A stretch of DNA of 64,000 bases from Enoplolaimus lenunculus (lineage: Eukaryota > Nematoda > Enoplea > Enoplida > Thoracostomopsidae), in assembly GCA_030248215.1 (NCBI GenBank), contig JASANG010002808.1:1-64000 (forward strand), given 5' to 3'. This document shows, in pieces, positions 34,796 to 47,394 of this stretch. The position numbers and the translations under genes were made by a program. The number at the start of each line of letters is the position of its first letter. Within the stretch, counting starts at the first letter, position 1. The notes beneath the pieces are model-generated. The model was not told the origin of the DNA. It saw only the letters and a program-made list of their open reading frames with translations, and ran no database searches.

Positions 34796-34949
34796 ACAAC
34801 CGAAACGAAATCAAATGCCACCGTCGTCGGAACCTCAGGATCAATCGTGGTCGACATATCAAACTCCAAATTGTTGCGCGATTTGTGGACGCTCAGTGCA
34901 GTATTGCGATGATAGATGGACTGCAAAACAGTGCTCTAATTGCCAAAAT
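34796..34949 (+). CDS. rph3a: Rabphilin homologue, exon 2: first half of the FYVE-type zinc finger
   Basis: Acceptor CAATTTTAG precedes 34796; the exon starts with the third base of a codon and ends at CAAAAT/GTAAGT in phase 0. It encodes 51 full residues, about 598-648 of the longer form. After a short Pro/Ser/Gln linker come the first two zinc pairs, CAIC and, after 13 residues, CSNC. This matches the C-x2-C...C-x2-C start of the rabphilin/RIM/Slp FYVE_2 finger (rat rabphilin CILC...CEDC). In rabphilin a long charged helix precedes the finger and helps bind Rab3/Rab27; the residues here are Pro-, Ser- and Gln-rich and do not suggest a helix. Confidence 0.85.
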
Positions 34950-35392
34950 GTAAGTTTTGATGACAACATTAGAAAAAATTGCACCAATTTAGTAGATAGA
35001 AACGTGATGTAATGCATGAAAAAACGTTTAATAAACACATTTCACTGTCCATATTCGCGAATGTATGTAGCATCTCTCATCAGTTAGCAATAGGCAAAAT
35101 GTAGTTTTTGAACAAATCAGTTGTGAACTTCTAAGTTCATGAAGATTTAGACCTGTAGCTTTTGTAGTCCACTTGCTGCAGAACCATTTTCTTACTGGCA
35201 ATACGTGCTGCATACATAATTAAATTCCCGGAAGCAAAAATTTGTATAATAAATCGAATATAAGAGCAAACAACATAACGTATTTTGAGTAGCAGATACA
35301 AGTGCGAACAAAGGTTGCCCTTTGCTTAAACGCCCAAGTTCAAGGAATATTCTTATCCAAAAATGTTTTTTTCTTATTTTTATTTCTTTCAG
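34950..35392 (+). other. Intron inside the zinc finger
   Basis: 443 bases, phase 0, GTAAGT to TTTCTTTCAG. It holds part of a dispersed foldback family (about 35048-35210: TGTAGCATCTCTCATCAG, TTAGCAATAGGC). Confidence 0.7.
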
Positions 35393-35488
35393 CTTGTATG
35401 CCAGTACAGCTGCGGCATGACATTTGACGCATACGACAGTTCAAATTGTGCTCAATTTTTGTGCAAGTTATGTGCTGATCCGAGCCAA
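35393..35488 (+). CDS. rph3a: Rabphilin homologue, exon 3: second half of the zinc finger
   Basis: Acceptor TTTCTTTCAG before 35393 and donor CAA/GTAAGT at 35489, both phase 0; 32 residues, about 649-680 of the longer form. It supplies the third and fourth metal pairs: CQYSC, then after 15 residues CKLC. The fourth pair with FLCKLC resembles rabphilin WLCKIC closely. The third pair has three residues between cysteines where rabphilin and RIM have two. In rabphilin the finger is followed by the aromatic SGAWFF motif that packs on Rab; here ADPSQ follows and no such motif is present. The finger may still bind zinc and partners, but Rab binding is doubtful. Confidence 0.85.
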
Positions 35489-35967
35489 GTAAGTTCGAGT
35501 CGTTTCACTGCAAAAAAGACCAAGGGAAAAGCTAACAAACTAGAGAAAATTTAAAAACAGCGCCGAGCAAAGTTAAAACTTGTGTCCTTCGAAAAACTTC
35601 TTTTGCTTGTTGCTATAAATGTTTTTTATTGATTGCAGCCGCATGTGTACAGTTTAATTTCGTAAATGTGCTATATTAAACAACTTTTTTCAAATTGTAA
35701 GACATTAGTCCAGCGGCTCATACAAAAACAACAGGACCGCTTATTTTTGAGTGTCATGTATAGTGGGTGGAACAAAACATTGCGAGTGAAGACAGCAAGA
35801 AGCAAAATGCAATTTTAACAATTTGTAAACCTTACTACTTTTCATTTATGCAAAATTTTCTGACTCCAAAAACGAGAGATGGCCTTTCTGTCCATACCCC
35901 GGCTGCTAAGCCATTAAGTATTCCCATGTGCTTACAATTTCACATTAATTTTGGTATAAAATTTCAG
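35489..35967 (+). other. Intron after the zinc finger
   Basis: 479 bases, phase 0, GTAAGT to AAATTTCAG. The last 200 bases are open in the exon's frame but resemble a dispersed repeat also seen near 51540-51690 (AATTTGTAAA, CTGCTAAGCC-like words), so the acceptor at 35966-35967 is the better exon start. Confidence 0.6.
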
Positions 35968-36589
35968 GCAAATACCGGGTTACAAAGGGTACTTCAACCG
36001 GATGCAAATTGTTTCGGCTCCTCAAAGCATTCGCACTCAGGTTCCAATGCATGGGAACAAAACAGCTACACTTTTTACGGTCAACAGACACCAGTTTCTA
36101 ACGAAACTATTTGTCCTCAGCAATATTCTGATTATGACCAATCAGTATCGTATCCCCAAAACACCCAGTACCGTAATCATCAGCCCCTACAGTCTTCGCA
36201 GTTATATCAGAACGAGTATTATAACTCGACGAATTGTTCTGAAGAATACACCAACTCTTGTGACCCATTGTTATTGTCAGCCCAAAGGATTCCAAATCAA
36301 ACGAACCAGCATTCAAATTTTACACGCCAAAGTGTCAACAATACCAATTACCCGCCGTTTGGGGTTCCAAAAATTGAACCTGACTTCCAAACTTCAACCC
36401 CATTCAACGATCGTTCAAATATAAATTCAGTTCAGTTCGAAACTAGTATCCATAATGAGTGTTCGTCGTCTCGAAGGTTGCCTGAAATTCCGAAATCAGA
36501 AAGCCTTCTTCCGAGTTCAAATCAAAACAGTGCCGATCAACTCCACGCGCTTCAAAGACCTCGAGCACATTCGAATATTTTGCCAACAC
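35968..36589 (+). CDS. rph3a: Rabphilin homologue, exon 4: start of the disordered linker
   Basis: Acceptor ATTTCAG before 35968 (phase 0), donor ACAC/GTAAGT at 36590 (phase 1). It encodes 207 residues, about 681-887, rich in Asn, Gln, Ser, Tyr and Pro with no fold. Features seen: a QYSDYDQSVSYPQNTQYRN stretch like that of prion-like domains, and a C-terminal Ser-rich part with LPEIPKSESLLPSS and RPRAHSN, a likely phosphorylation site (RxRxxS type). Mammalian rabphilin also has a phosphorylated Pro/Ser linker between finger and C2A, but shorter. The extra length is unusual. Confidence 0.8.
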
Positions 36590-36654
36590 GTAAGTTGTAG
36601 TCTAGTTTGTTTCAATTATATTATAACACCTCGTCACATCTAAAATTTTCTTAG

Positions 36655-36835
36655 TTTTATTGTGCCCGTAGCCAAGGTGGTTGGCATGGGAGCTCAGCCG
36701 TCCTGGAAGAATTGTGGCTTCCTTAGAAAAATTTAAACCTTGCTTGTAAGGTATCGAAAACTTTTGTATACCCTCCTGAAAAATATTTAGCCTACCAATC
36801 AAGGTGACCTGGCTACAGGCTGTGTTTATAGCCGA
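36655..36835 (+). repeat. Dispersed GTAGCC/CTTGTAAGTC repeat
   Basis: Starts GTGCCCGTAGCCAAGG, contains AGCTCAGCCGTCCTGG, AAACCTTGCTTGTAAGG and TATACCCTCCTGAAAAA, and ends GACCTGGCTACAGGC, which is the inverse of the start. The inverted ends suggest a DNA-transposon-derived MITE. Confidence 0.6.
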
Positions 36836-39800
36836 GGTGTCACAACTGCGAATTTGAAATAGTATTCAGCGGAACGCAGAACAAATGAACAAAAAGTTCT
36901 GAAACTAAAAGATTCGGGTTCACCGGATACACAGCCAGTGAACGACACAAGTTTTGCCAAAATGCAAAAGTTTCACTCTCCCAACGGTCAAAACTTCAGG
37001 CAACATTGCCGCAAGGCAGCGACGAGTAGCCTATTTTCTGCCACAACCAGAGTGTAGAGGGTTGATTTCCAGTAGCATCCGGAATTATTATCTGATTCTC
37101 AATCATTTCGTATCCCGCTATTAATTTAAAAAACGTTTGCAGTATCGTTAAATGTCTCAAACCGATATATATGGCAATTTTGAGAAATAGTTTGAGTAAC
37201 TTTTGTAATAAATCAATAATAAAGACACTTTTGGAAGCTGTTCCGTATTGGCTCACACCAACTGCGTAGTTCCACATTTCAAATCGCTATTTAGCAGAAA
37301 GTGTTGGCATTTTTCTGCGCTTGCACGACCCTACATTAACAAGTGCGTGAATTGACATCTATCAGCAAGCCAGGAGAATGTGCAACAATATTGGGTCATG
37401 GTCAGCTGACACCACCATTCAATCGAGCCTTAAAATTGACATGAGGATGCAAGTGTGACTCAAGGTGGGCCCAATGTTGGTGTCGCAAACAAAAATGAGT
37501 TCTATTTGCTGCACCCCTTTTTTAATGATTGGAATAAAATTGCATTTTAAGTCTGTGACGCTCATGCCCAAAACGGTTCTGATCTCACGTTTTATTGCAG
37601 ATTAACTTCTTAACTATATCCAGTCCACTTGTTTTGTTTATATTGTATCCACCAGCAAATCCAAAAAAGGCCACGCACACCGAACAAAAATGAGAACCAG
37701 ATTTGCGTATCAGGATTTAGTACTAAAATTGTGCTTGCCTTGGCTCCTGCTTCCCTCGTCAGCTATTCTCACAATCATTTGTTACACGAGCTACCGTCAC
37801 AGATTTCCGGGTTCGTAATTTGCTGTATCCCGTGTTTTAACATTATTAGCGTAAAGTTCACATGTTCTGAGCGTCAAGACATATTTTTGTCTGAATTGAT
37901 ATTTTTCGTCGGAGGTACTTTTAAATTAAGTTATGAATATTTAAAACTGTTACATTTTCATATTTAAATTAGAAATAAAAGTAGGAAAGAGAACATTTTG
38001 CTCCCGTAGGAATTTACTTTTATTTAATTTTAATTTTGACTCAAAAAATTGTTTATTCAAAAAATAAAAGTGAAGCAATTTTAACAAATTTATCTGCTAG
38101 GTTTTCCCCTCCTTAGCATTAGAGTTTCAATCTATTTCTTAAACTAATTCGGTATAAATTTGAAAATATTAAACGAAAGAATACCGCATAGACGGCTTCT
38201 ACTGAACGACGATCTAAAATAGCATTTGCTTTAATAATCAATTAAGGTTAATATCGGCTAGCATTTTCCCACAGAGTTTTTCACAAAAATAAAGCCCCAT
38301 TTGTAAAGGTGTAAAAGAAAATGTATAATGTAATAAAAATGGGTTACTGCACTCTGGAAAAAGTTTGGCTCCGGCCAAGAAAAATATTTTGTTTATTACG
38401 AACTGACCCTGACATTAATAATTGGGAACGCAAAAAAACGTCACTTAAATTAACATTTTTACAGCTGGTTTATAACCCAACTCAATTGATGTGTGCAAAT
38501 TTAAAATGTAGTTTTTAGAAGCCACAAAACTGTTTCCTATTTTACTGGATTTATATGATCTAAAAACGTTGCGATTTAATTATAATTCGTTACGCTAACA
38601 TCGACAGCATAAGAAATGATTATTCATAATTTAAAAGATTAGTTCAACTTGGAAAATTTACTCACGGTTAAACAGGTATCACGGTCCACATTATTGAAAC
38701 TTAAAAACGTTAATAACCAAAACGCAAAAATTTAATGTCTCAACGTCAGCGCATTATATTTTATGCGGCAACCATCTAAAGGCCCCATATGGTTAAAACA
38801 CTCGCTTTTGCTTTAACAACCTTATCTCTTAAATTAACACGAAATTCGGACTGTGAGGGTTTGTCGTTCAGGAAACGTTTAGGCCCCTATAGAAGTTTTA
38901 AAAAGGTCGCACGTCGTTTGAAATCACTACATACGCCTCCTGATAGTTTTCGCTTACTAATAGTGTGATGAGCTAACTACTTGTTCAAAGAAATCCAAAT
39001 ATATTTAAATGTTTTGTGTGCGCTACAGGTTGAAAAACAAGTATTACTGTTCTGTACTTCTCGTTTGTTATTTTCAAAAATTCACTGGACTCGGGTAAAA
39101 ATGAGCTTTTTCTACTTGAATTTTGCCTAATATTAAATATTAATGCCGTAGTAACAACATTGGTTATGGCCATTCGACCTGAATACCATGCGCTTCGTCA
39201 CAAACTTGCAGAGAGGGGCAGCTGGACTCCTCTCAGAGTATTAAGCACTATATAGTTAGATATACCTAGAGTAAAATTATTGTATAAAATTAATTTTTAC
39301 GTCAACTATTTAAAATTTTATGTACCCATGTTTACTTCCACTGCTCCAATCTTTATTCTGGCAGCTCCCTTGACGAATATCGCTTTATTAAACTAAATGA
39401 AATTTGGCTTTTGCAACAAATCAAACGTATGCTGATGTTGATAGTATGTTGGAATTCTCCAGATCTAAACCTTATATTTATGTTCATAAGCATCTTGTGT
39501 TTTGGTTTTCGGCCGATGTATTGAACAAGAGCGGAATAGTAGTATAAGCGTTTTCCTAGCCTAGACATAAGCGTAAAAATGGTGCTTATATCTACGCCTA
39601 AGGCAAATTCTAAGCAAAAAATAGTCTAAAACTTAAGCTTACTCTGTTGCAGCCACTGCAGAAAAACGTTCCGTCTGTAATCTTTGCATAGGTCTGGTTT
39701 TCAAACAATATTTTGGCTATTTCTAATAGCTTCAATTTTTAACTTATGGCGATCTCCGTTATAGCCAAATATTTAATTACCGTACCGAAATGTGTAAACA

Positions 39801-40144
39801 TTTAGCATAGTCTCGGATTATATTGTTAGCAACGAAATCTAACATTTGTTTTGACAAAGCATGCCATCAGATATATTATATACATGCATAGTTTCTTCGT
39901 TTCCACTCCTGTAGCAATATGCCAGGGTTAGAATGAGTATATTCAATCAGTACTTTTGTATACACGTTTAAAACGCACTTTTACAGGCTTTAAAATAACC
40001 TACCGGAACCTTGGTCCCAAAATTAATGTCAACTCGATGCCTACGCTGATATTGCGGTTTTAGCCTGTATAGTAAGTTGCTAACAATTTTAGCAATTGTG
40101 ACTTATGAAATTAAAAAATTGTTGTTGTTTTTTTGTGTATTTAT

Positions 40145-40215
40145 TTTTTATCTGATTTTTGACCACGTTTTTTATCTAATTTCTGACCACATTTCTCATC
40201 TGAATTCCAAATCGC
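40145..40215. repeat. Short tandem repeat, about 24-bp unit, three copies
   Basis: TTTTATCTGATTTTTGACCA is followed by two diverged copies (ATCTAATTTCTGACCACA, ATCTGAATTCC). Small minisatellite. Confidence 0.6.
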
Positions 40216-41204
40216 AATAGTAAAACCAAACTCGATGCATCTATTGGGTACTTTCAAACGTAGCAGCTCACTTTCATTCAGTTCAAAATATTAATGCCTT
40301 ACTACAAAATCATTAGCTAATCGCTGTTGGTCAAGGGTTATTTCGTAAAGCTCGACGGAAACAAGTTAGTTTAGTCGATTTTCGTTTGGCACCGATATTG
40401 TTATGCGACTGTTGCCATAGGTGAACCAGGGGCTGTCCCTGGGAACTTTTATGGTCCGTACAAGTGTATCAGCGTCGCTTGCAAGTCACGTGAAATACTG
40501 CGTCCCTCCGGAAACTGTTTCGAGTCTCTTGTCATGTTGAGATGGGTACAAATCTGCGTTTTGCGTACCTGCATTGAGTACCGTGCAATGTATTTTTAGC
40601 TACAAAAGCAAGAATAATAATCGAGTTAATAAGCAATCATTTTTTAAAGTATTTTTTGAAAGTAAAGTTGTCATCCTTGGGGCGTATACAACGAGAGGGA
40701 TAGAGATTGACAATCTCTTCTCGAAATTTCTGTAGAGACGAGTAAAACAGAACGTTTACAAGCTTTAGAAAAACCTGCTCTGTTATAGTCTAAAAAATGA
40801 GAATAATTCTCCCGAAATGAAATCAGAATAACGCTGTTGTCTATAGGCCCTCTTTCAATTATTAAGCTTCGACAACTGTTCAGACTGTTCGAAGTATTTT
40901 GTTTTAACTGTTTTGAGTTCAAGCATCAGACATAAGAATTAATCAAATATCAGAATACATTTTTTGTTCGCTAATCTATAACCCCGTTCGTTTCTTTTAT
41001 TATCTGCTGAAAGCAATTTTAAAACAGTATAGGTATATGTATACACCGGTTAATTATAGTGTTTGTACATCAAGAGACACGAAAACCAGTGGACTTGTAG
41101 ACTGGAAAAGCTTAGGATTTCGGATAAGTCTTATGTTTAGGCTTACAGAGTATTTCTTACAACGTATATTTCATTAGTCTAGTCAGCTTTCTCGGCCAAT
41201 GTTG

Positions 41205-41400
41205 CTTTTAGGGCGCGACGGTAGATTAACCGTATTCCTAAGCCTACGCCTAAGCCTAAGCTTTGCAAAAATGCGTTCCTAAGCCTAAGCCTAAGCCTAA
41301 GCCAAAAATTGTAATCTAGAATCTACACCCACTCTTTTATAGACCCACCGCAAACCTCTACGCCCCTTAAAGTAACTTGGGCCGCTTTCGCAATGTTTTT
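41205..41400 (+). repeat. Dispersed repeat carrying CCTAAG/TTAGGC hexamers
   Basis: Two runs of CCTAAGCCTAAGCCTAAG (about 41239-41267 and 41279-41304) sit within a longer repeat that continues to GGGCCG near 41390. The same unit occurs inverted at 48565-48715 with GCTTAGGCTTAGG and GGTGGGTCTATAAAA. Hexamer fragments occur alone near 22060, 39590, 53095, 61258 and 63765. Confidence 0.6.
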
Positions 41401-42638
41401 ACAACAGTTTAACACACCTACACTTAAACTTAAGTGATTCTTTAATCGAGTAAAATGCAAGTAGTTGAAGCATAGTTAATATTTTACGTACAAATCGAAA
41501 ATGTTCAAAGCAATCTCACTAATGTAAGCGGGTACGTTTGATGACGCAGCCAACGATGAGTTTAATAAATTAAGATTAATTTCTTAATGAATTGACAATT
41601 TCAAGATTAAAACGAACCGAAGACTGACTGCCAGTTAAAAATTAACGCTTTTGCTTGATGTTTCAATAACGGCAGTAAGGCGTGCAAGTAGGGTGTAAAC
41701 AAATAGCAAAAATAATGAAAAAAATGTTTAGCAAGTTTTCTACGACTAACCGGTTGAGATGTTTGGCATCCGCTTACGTAGCCTGCGCCTTGGGATCAGT
41801 TGCTGTACGCGTGGATGATACTTTATAACGGAACGCCTTTTCACAGCTCGCGGGGCGTTCGGATACTTTAACCGCGGGACACTCTTGATATTCAAATTTT
41901 GATGCAGTGCGCATAATTGAGTTATTAACTTTATAAACGCTACGACGCCATTTTGTGGCAAATAAAATAAAGTTTTAAACTATACTTACTCTCTTCGATT
42001 GTCTCAAATATTTCTTTATTCAACTATCCAATGAAAGCATATTGCAAAAGGTCGATTGAAACAGGTATTTACGATTAAAATAGGTTCTACGCAGCTTGCA
42101 AATCACCTGCCGAGTAAAATATTCGATTGTTCAAAAAATAAAACTAATTCACAATTATTATTATTATTATTATTGTTTTTTTATTGTATTCATGCTAGTT
42201 CCCGTCGAACGAACAACAAAAGCTATGTTTCATTTAGCGCTAAAGCGAAACTGACGTTCGTTCTTTAGCTCCTATTAATAGTAGAAACGCTTACTGCTGT
42301 CTGTAGCCCCTAAGGAATTGCGTGGTTTTCATAAAAGTTGAATGTGTGTTATTACTAGTAACTCTGATGCCATTTTGCAAGTTAATGTTGTGTTATCGGA
42401 ATTTTATAATTGATACTTAATAGAATGCCTTGGATCCAACTGTTTGGTTGAATTCAAAATTGTGTTAACTTATTGCGGTTATGCGCTACACCCACGATCA
42501 TGAATACTGAACAGAACAAAGCTCATCTGATAGCATTTTTATGTCATAAAATTTGCACGAAATAATCGGGCGTGGTATAACTTTAAATACCAAACCATAG
42601 ATGTTGTAATTCTGAAATAATTGTCCATTTTATAAACT

Positions 42639-42895
42639 TTAACTCTTTCTCGTATGAATATTTATTGTTTCGTCACACATCTGATTCAAAGCTTGTGTTC
42701 GAACACAAAGTGTTTGACTTAAAAGCGTTTACCATCACCATTCACCTATAAGAAAATTAACGGTCGCGGCTGTAAAGACTCTTCCGTCTTGTAAAGGTTA
42801 TGCACTCTGTACATACACGTTAAATTGTTAAACATGGGGGTTGTGCATTTCTTGCACTAGCACAATTTGCATTTATTCGCTTATAGCATGCTCTA
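42639..42895 (-). mobile_element. Composite of terminal inverted repeats and tRNA-like promoter, copy 3 (diverged)
   Basis: Left end TTAACTCTTTCTCGTATGAAT corresponds to the family terminus. On the minus strand GGTGATGGTAAACGC and TGTGTTCGAACAC stand for the A and B boxes. The right end is eroded. Older than the copy at 48124. Confidence 0.5.
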
Positions 42896-43235
42896 AGGTT
42901 CACACAATAACGATCAGTACGTTATAAATCGAGGAAAATGAACTGGCAGAGAATGAAGCAAGCGCTATTGATCACGCCGAAGCCGAAATTTTTTCTTTAT
43001 TTTCTAATGTCAGTTAGTCATGTTTTTCACTTGTTTAACTAGACAAAACGTAAGCTTCAGAACCTTTTTCTTGGAACAATTTTGAGTACGGCAGGACCGA
43101 TGGAACAGATGCATCGTTTCATCGCCCAAATTTGGTTCGCCACTGAAGCTTGTAAGTCGTCATTTGAATGGTGCAGTAGGTGAACTTCTTAAACATACTT
43201 ATGGAAAAGTTTCGTTCAAAACCTTCGACAAATAT

Positions 43236-43790
43236 TGAGCAATTATAAATCATCGAATGGCCGGTGGGCAATTTAAACTCATCGAATGACCGCTGAGCAG
43301 TTTATACTCATCTTAGGACCGGTGGGCAATATCACTCATCGAATGAACGGTGAGCCGTTTAAAATCATCGAATGACCGGTGAGCAATTAAAAATCATCGA
43401 ATGACCGGTGAGCAATTAAAAATCATCGAATGGCCGGTGGGCAATTTAAACTCATCGAATGACCGGCGAGCAATTTATACTCGTCCAAGGACCGGTGGGC
43501 AATATCACTCATCGAATGACCGATGAGCAATTTAAAATCATCGCATGACCGGTGACCAATTTAAACTCATTGAATGACCAGTGGGCAATATAAACTCATC
43601 GAATGACCGGTGAGCAATTTAAACTCATCGAATGACCGATGAGCAATTTAAAATCATCGCATGACCGGTGACCAATTTAAACTCATTGAATGACCAGTGG
43701 GCAATATCAATCATCGAATGAACGGTGAGCCGTTTAAAATCATCGAATGACCGGTGAGCAATTTGAAATCGTCGAATTATCGATGATTTA
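43236..43790. repeat. Minisatellite, 28-29 bp unit, about 18.5 copies
   Basis: Units such as TCATCGAATGACCGGTGAGC followed by AATTTAAA repeat without gaps. Variants recur in the same order (TTAGGACC/CCAAGGACC units followed by CACTCATCG units; CGCATGACC units followed by CATTGAATGACC units), showing that multi-unit blocks were copied. Not coding. Confidence 0.95.
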
Positions 43791-45694
43791 AATGTCATCT
43801 TTTTAACTGAAGAGCGCAGTCAGACAGTGCTTATTTGTTGTCCAAAAGTTTTAGAACCCCTTTTGTGTTGTTTACATACGTCGAAATTTTTTGTACAACG
43901 TTTCCATCTTTGCAAAATGTTAGCAATTCTACTGCAAAGAAACACAGTATTTCATGCAGAATGTCTTTACATTGGACATTGTAATATTTTTGACATGAAT
44001 TTTCAAAAGTTTCATATCTGACATTAAATATAAAAATTTAGAGGGCCACAACTTTTCGATCTCTAAACTCATCATGTGAAATCTACAAAATCAAATACTT
44101 TTCATTAACTTCCTAGGGTGTCCACGTTTCATCCCTCCAGCGACCCATTGATCCATTTCTTATTCTGCCCACAGACACACTTAACCAATATTGTCATTGC
44201 AAAAAGCAATTAAGATAGAAAGACACTATTCTTGACGTGGCTTGCAAGACGAGGTTAGCAAGGAAAGTTTTATACTTCAGCCAATGCCATTTGCGTTCTT
44301 TCTTTGAAGTATAACCTCTATGCTAATGGTGTCGTTTGCCAGTGCAAGTGGTACACGTACACAGGACTGACTAGTATTTATTATTCTCATTATATATTAA
44401 TAAAACTTTATTAATCTTTACTTTTATTACTACTATGTAGGATATATTAGGTTTCTATCATTAAACAAAATTACCGACGCAGAGTTCCTTTAGCCTGTTG
44501 TGATTTTGAAAACTGACTACGACGTTTAGACTGCTTATGTTAGAGGTATTTAGCATTTATTACAATTTTGGCTGAAATTTAGCGAAAACTTCACGCATGT
44601 ACTTTTAACTACGTAAAATTCATGTATTTTCTACGTTTGCGGTAAAAGCTCGAAGCCTAACGGGTGCGGGGCTCTTACCCCGAAGAAAGCTTTAACCTAG
44701 TTTACCCTCTTTAAATTTTATATCCACCATTAGCAAGATGAGCAGGCTATGGGCTTGTTGAGCCAGTAAGAATTGCTATGGATAATTCTTAAAATTTCAC
44801 GCTCAAACAAATTTTTCTTGCTCGCTACCTAGCTATAAACCCATACAAAACATTCTGTGGACGGGCCCAAGTTTGCGGGCTGCAGGGGGTTTAGAGGTGT
44901 AAGTAAGTAGGTAAAGATTTTTTGCCCGCCTTGCGCTTTTTCCGCATAAATTTTGTTTTTAGTTGAGGATATACGCGCAAAATTTCTTTACCCGTTAGCC
45001 TCCGTTGCCCACACAAAATTACTTTATCGTTACCCGTCCTTATTTTTTCTTCTGCGTTCAATACAATTGTGTATTTTTGCAGTGCATTGATATTACTCGA
45101 TACTTATTTTTCACTCATGCTGTAAAAACAATTAAAAAGTCATGATTTTCAACGTTATCTAGTTTCAAGTTTCGTATGAAAATTTCAGTTGGGTAAAGAT
45201 TAAAAAATTTATACCCGTACTTTGAAATTACCCGCGATTAGCGTCAAGCTCTGCGCGAGTCTCGGCTGCTTGTCGATATGTTCTACTTCATTGCGAATTT
45301 ATTCGTTTTATAAATTTTTACAATCATAAAAATAGTTAAAATGCCGTCCAATTTCAACAATCGACTCGAACTGTCACTTCTGATTAAGCCATAATTTGTT
45401 TCTTAATAATTATGTAGCAACTTTTTTCCGATAACCAAAATGATGTGCGTTTTATATTCGGCAAACCAACTTTTTGACGTACTCATTTCAGTTATTACCA
45501 GTAAAGCACGGACAATAATGTAAAATAAAATATGGTGATGAAGTAATTCTAAGGACATTTTAGCTTAATTTCATTAACTACCAATATTTTTGCTTTTAAA
45601 ATGAATTATACATTTTATCGTTGAAGTGTTCGGCAATAATATAAATTTTGTATATCTGAAACGTAACGCTATGCTCATGTGCTTAACTGATTCG

Positions 45695-45835
45695 CAGCCA
45701 GAGGAGGGACTAGTCTCCATAGTAAAGGTTTAGGCCCTTTCGAAAAGTTTCAACATCGTTTGTAAATCATCCGAAATCTTTGTATACCCTGCCTAACTTT
45801 TTAGCACCCTAGAATGTTGACCTGGCTACTGGCCT
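45695..45835 (+). repeat. Dispersed GTAGCC/CTTGTAAGTC repeat, diverged
   Basis: CGAAAAGTTTCAACATCG, TGTAAATCATCCGAAA, TGTATACCCTGCC and GACCTGGCTACTGGCC are in family order. Confidence 0.5.
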
Positions 45836-46073
45836 CGTGAAAGAAACCTGTCACTTGGTAAATGGCACCGGTTGCGAAGTTAAGAGTCTTAAATCATTTA
45901 GTTTGAAGATAAATTGGTATTATAATATATAGCAATTGAAATACTTTACTATGTTTCTGGAATACTGTACTAAAACTTATTTTTATTTTTGGCAATAAAT
46001 TAATTTTGAAGTTGTACTGACCAACCATTTGCCGCATGTTTTTAAAATCGGGGTCAAATAGTTAAGTTGGCAG

Positions 46074-46142
46074 CAAGGTGTAACGGAATATCCGTTTTCG
46101 TTTTCGTTTATGTCAAATTATTTCGTAGTTTTTGCAACCCTG
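46074..46142 (+). mobile_element. Very short hAT-like MITE, 69 bp
   Basis: Starts CAAGGTGTAACGG and ends CAACCCTG. The flanks GTTGGCAG and GTTGTTTG share 5 of 8 positions. An internally deleted member of the 10528 family. Confidence 0.45.
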
Positions 46143-47394
46143 GTTGTTTGGTAATATAATTTTTGATAGCTTGAGGAGATTACAGTTTTGCTGTGGTCGA
46201 AAATTCACAAAAAACACGATAGAAGAAAAACTAATACTGATGAATGGCTATTGTTTTTGACATGGATTCGTAAAATATCGTTAGGTGTGAAAAGATTTAA
46301 TCGTCATGAAAAAATATTATGAAAAGTCTTTTTTGTCGAGTTCCTGTAATTAGTGTCTTTTGAAATACTTTAGATTCACTGTGCAATGTTGACGGTTGAT
46401 TTATTCGTTTTCACAATAAAATGAAATTAGGTATCAAATGTCGTTTTAAACATTGTAGACCAAATATCGCTAATGACACGCTTAATGCATAGATAATTAA
46501 AAATTTCTGCGTTTACTTGCTCAATATTAACTAGAAAGTGTAGTTTAAAATTCAAAATGTAATCTTGTAAAATTTTAGACAACTGAAGATAGCATAAGGC
46601 GCAGTTTTATCTTCTGTGATTTAAAAATTTCCAGTAACAAACCAGTATTCACGCTAAACTTTTATTTAGCAAAAAATTTTGCTTATAACGAAAATTCATT
46701 AAAATTTCACTTGATAAATAAACCCAGTAGCGGAACAAAGGAACGGGTCGTTCAGGCATAGGCCTTTCAATACGATCAAAACCAACATTTTTCCTTACTG
46801 TAATATATCTCGTGGCTTCCACCAATGAGAATTTCTGGATCCGACACTGAATACTGCTTGACCATTAAAGTTGAAAAATATTTGTCATAAACTAATCAAC
46901 ATTAAAAGACAGTTTTTAGTCGAGTTTTTAGTATTTATATGGAGTTTCCTATCTGGTACAGTCATTTAGGCATATTCTCAAATGAAACGTTTAAGTGCGC
47001 CAAGGAACAGGGTATTAAGCAAACGAACCCTACTGCTGCGATACGTTAAAATATGGCAGAACATTAAGATCTGTTGTAGATCTTCTACAAATCTTTGTTA
47101 ATTTAAATTCACTTGTTTGAAAGCTACTACATCACAAGTTACCAACTGATTTATAGGTTTGTGATAATAGTTTCGAATACGAGCTATTATTTTAGCAATT
47201 AAATTAAGTTCGAATTTGGCGCAAAATGAATTATCAACCTTTCACGTGTCACACGAACGACGTTTGTGACGGGTTCAACAGTTATGAATTTGAATCAAAC
47301 GGTATGCGAGTTGTAAAAACTACCCGTGTGTTGCATATGCCTATTTAACTCATCAATTTTGAACATTAATATTTAACACGACCAGAACATCCTT

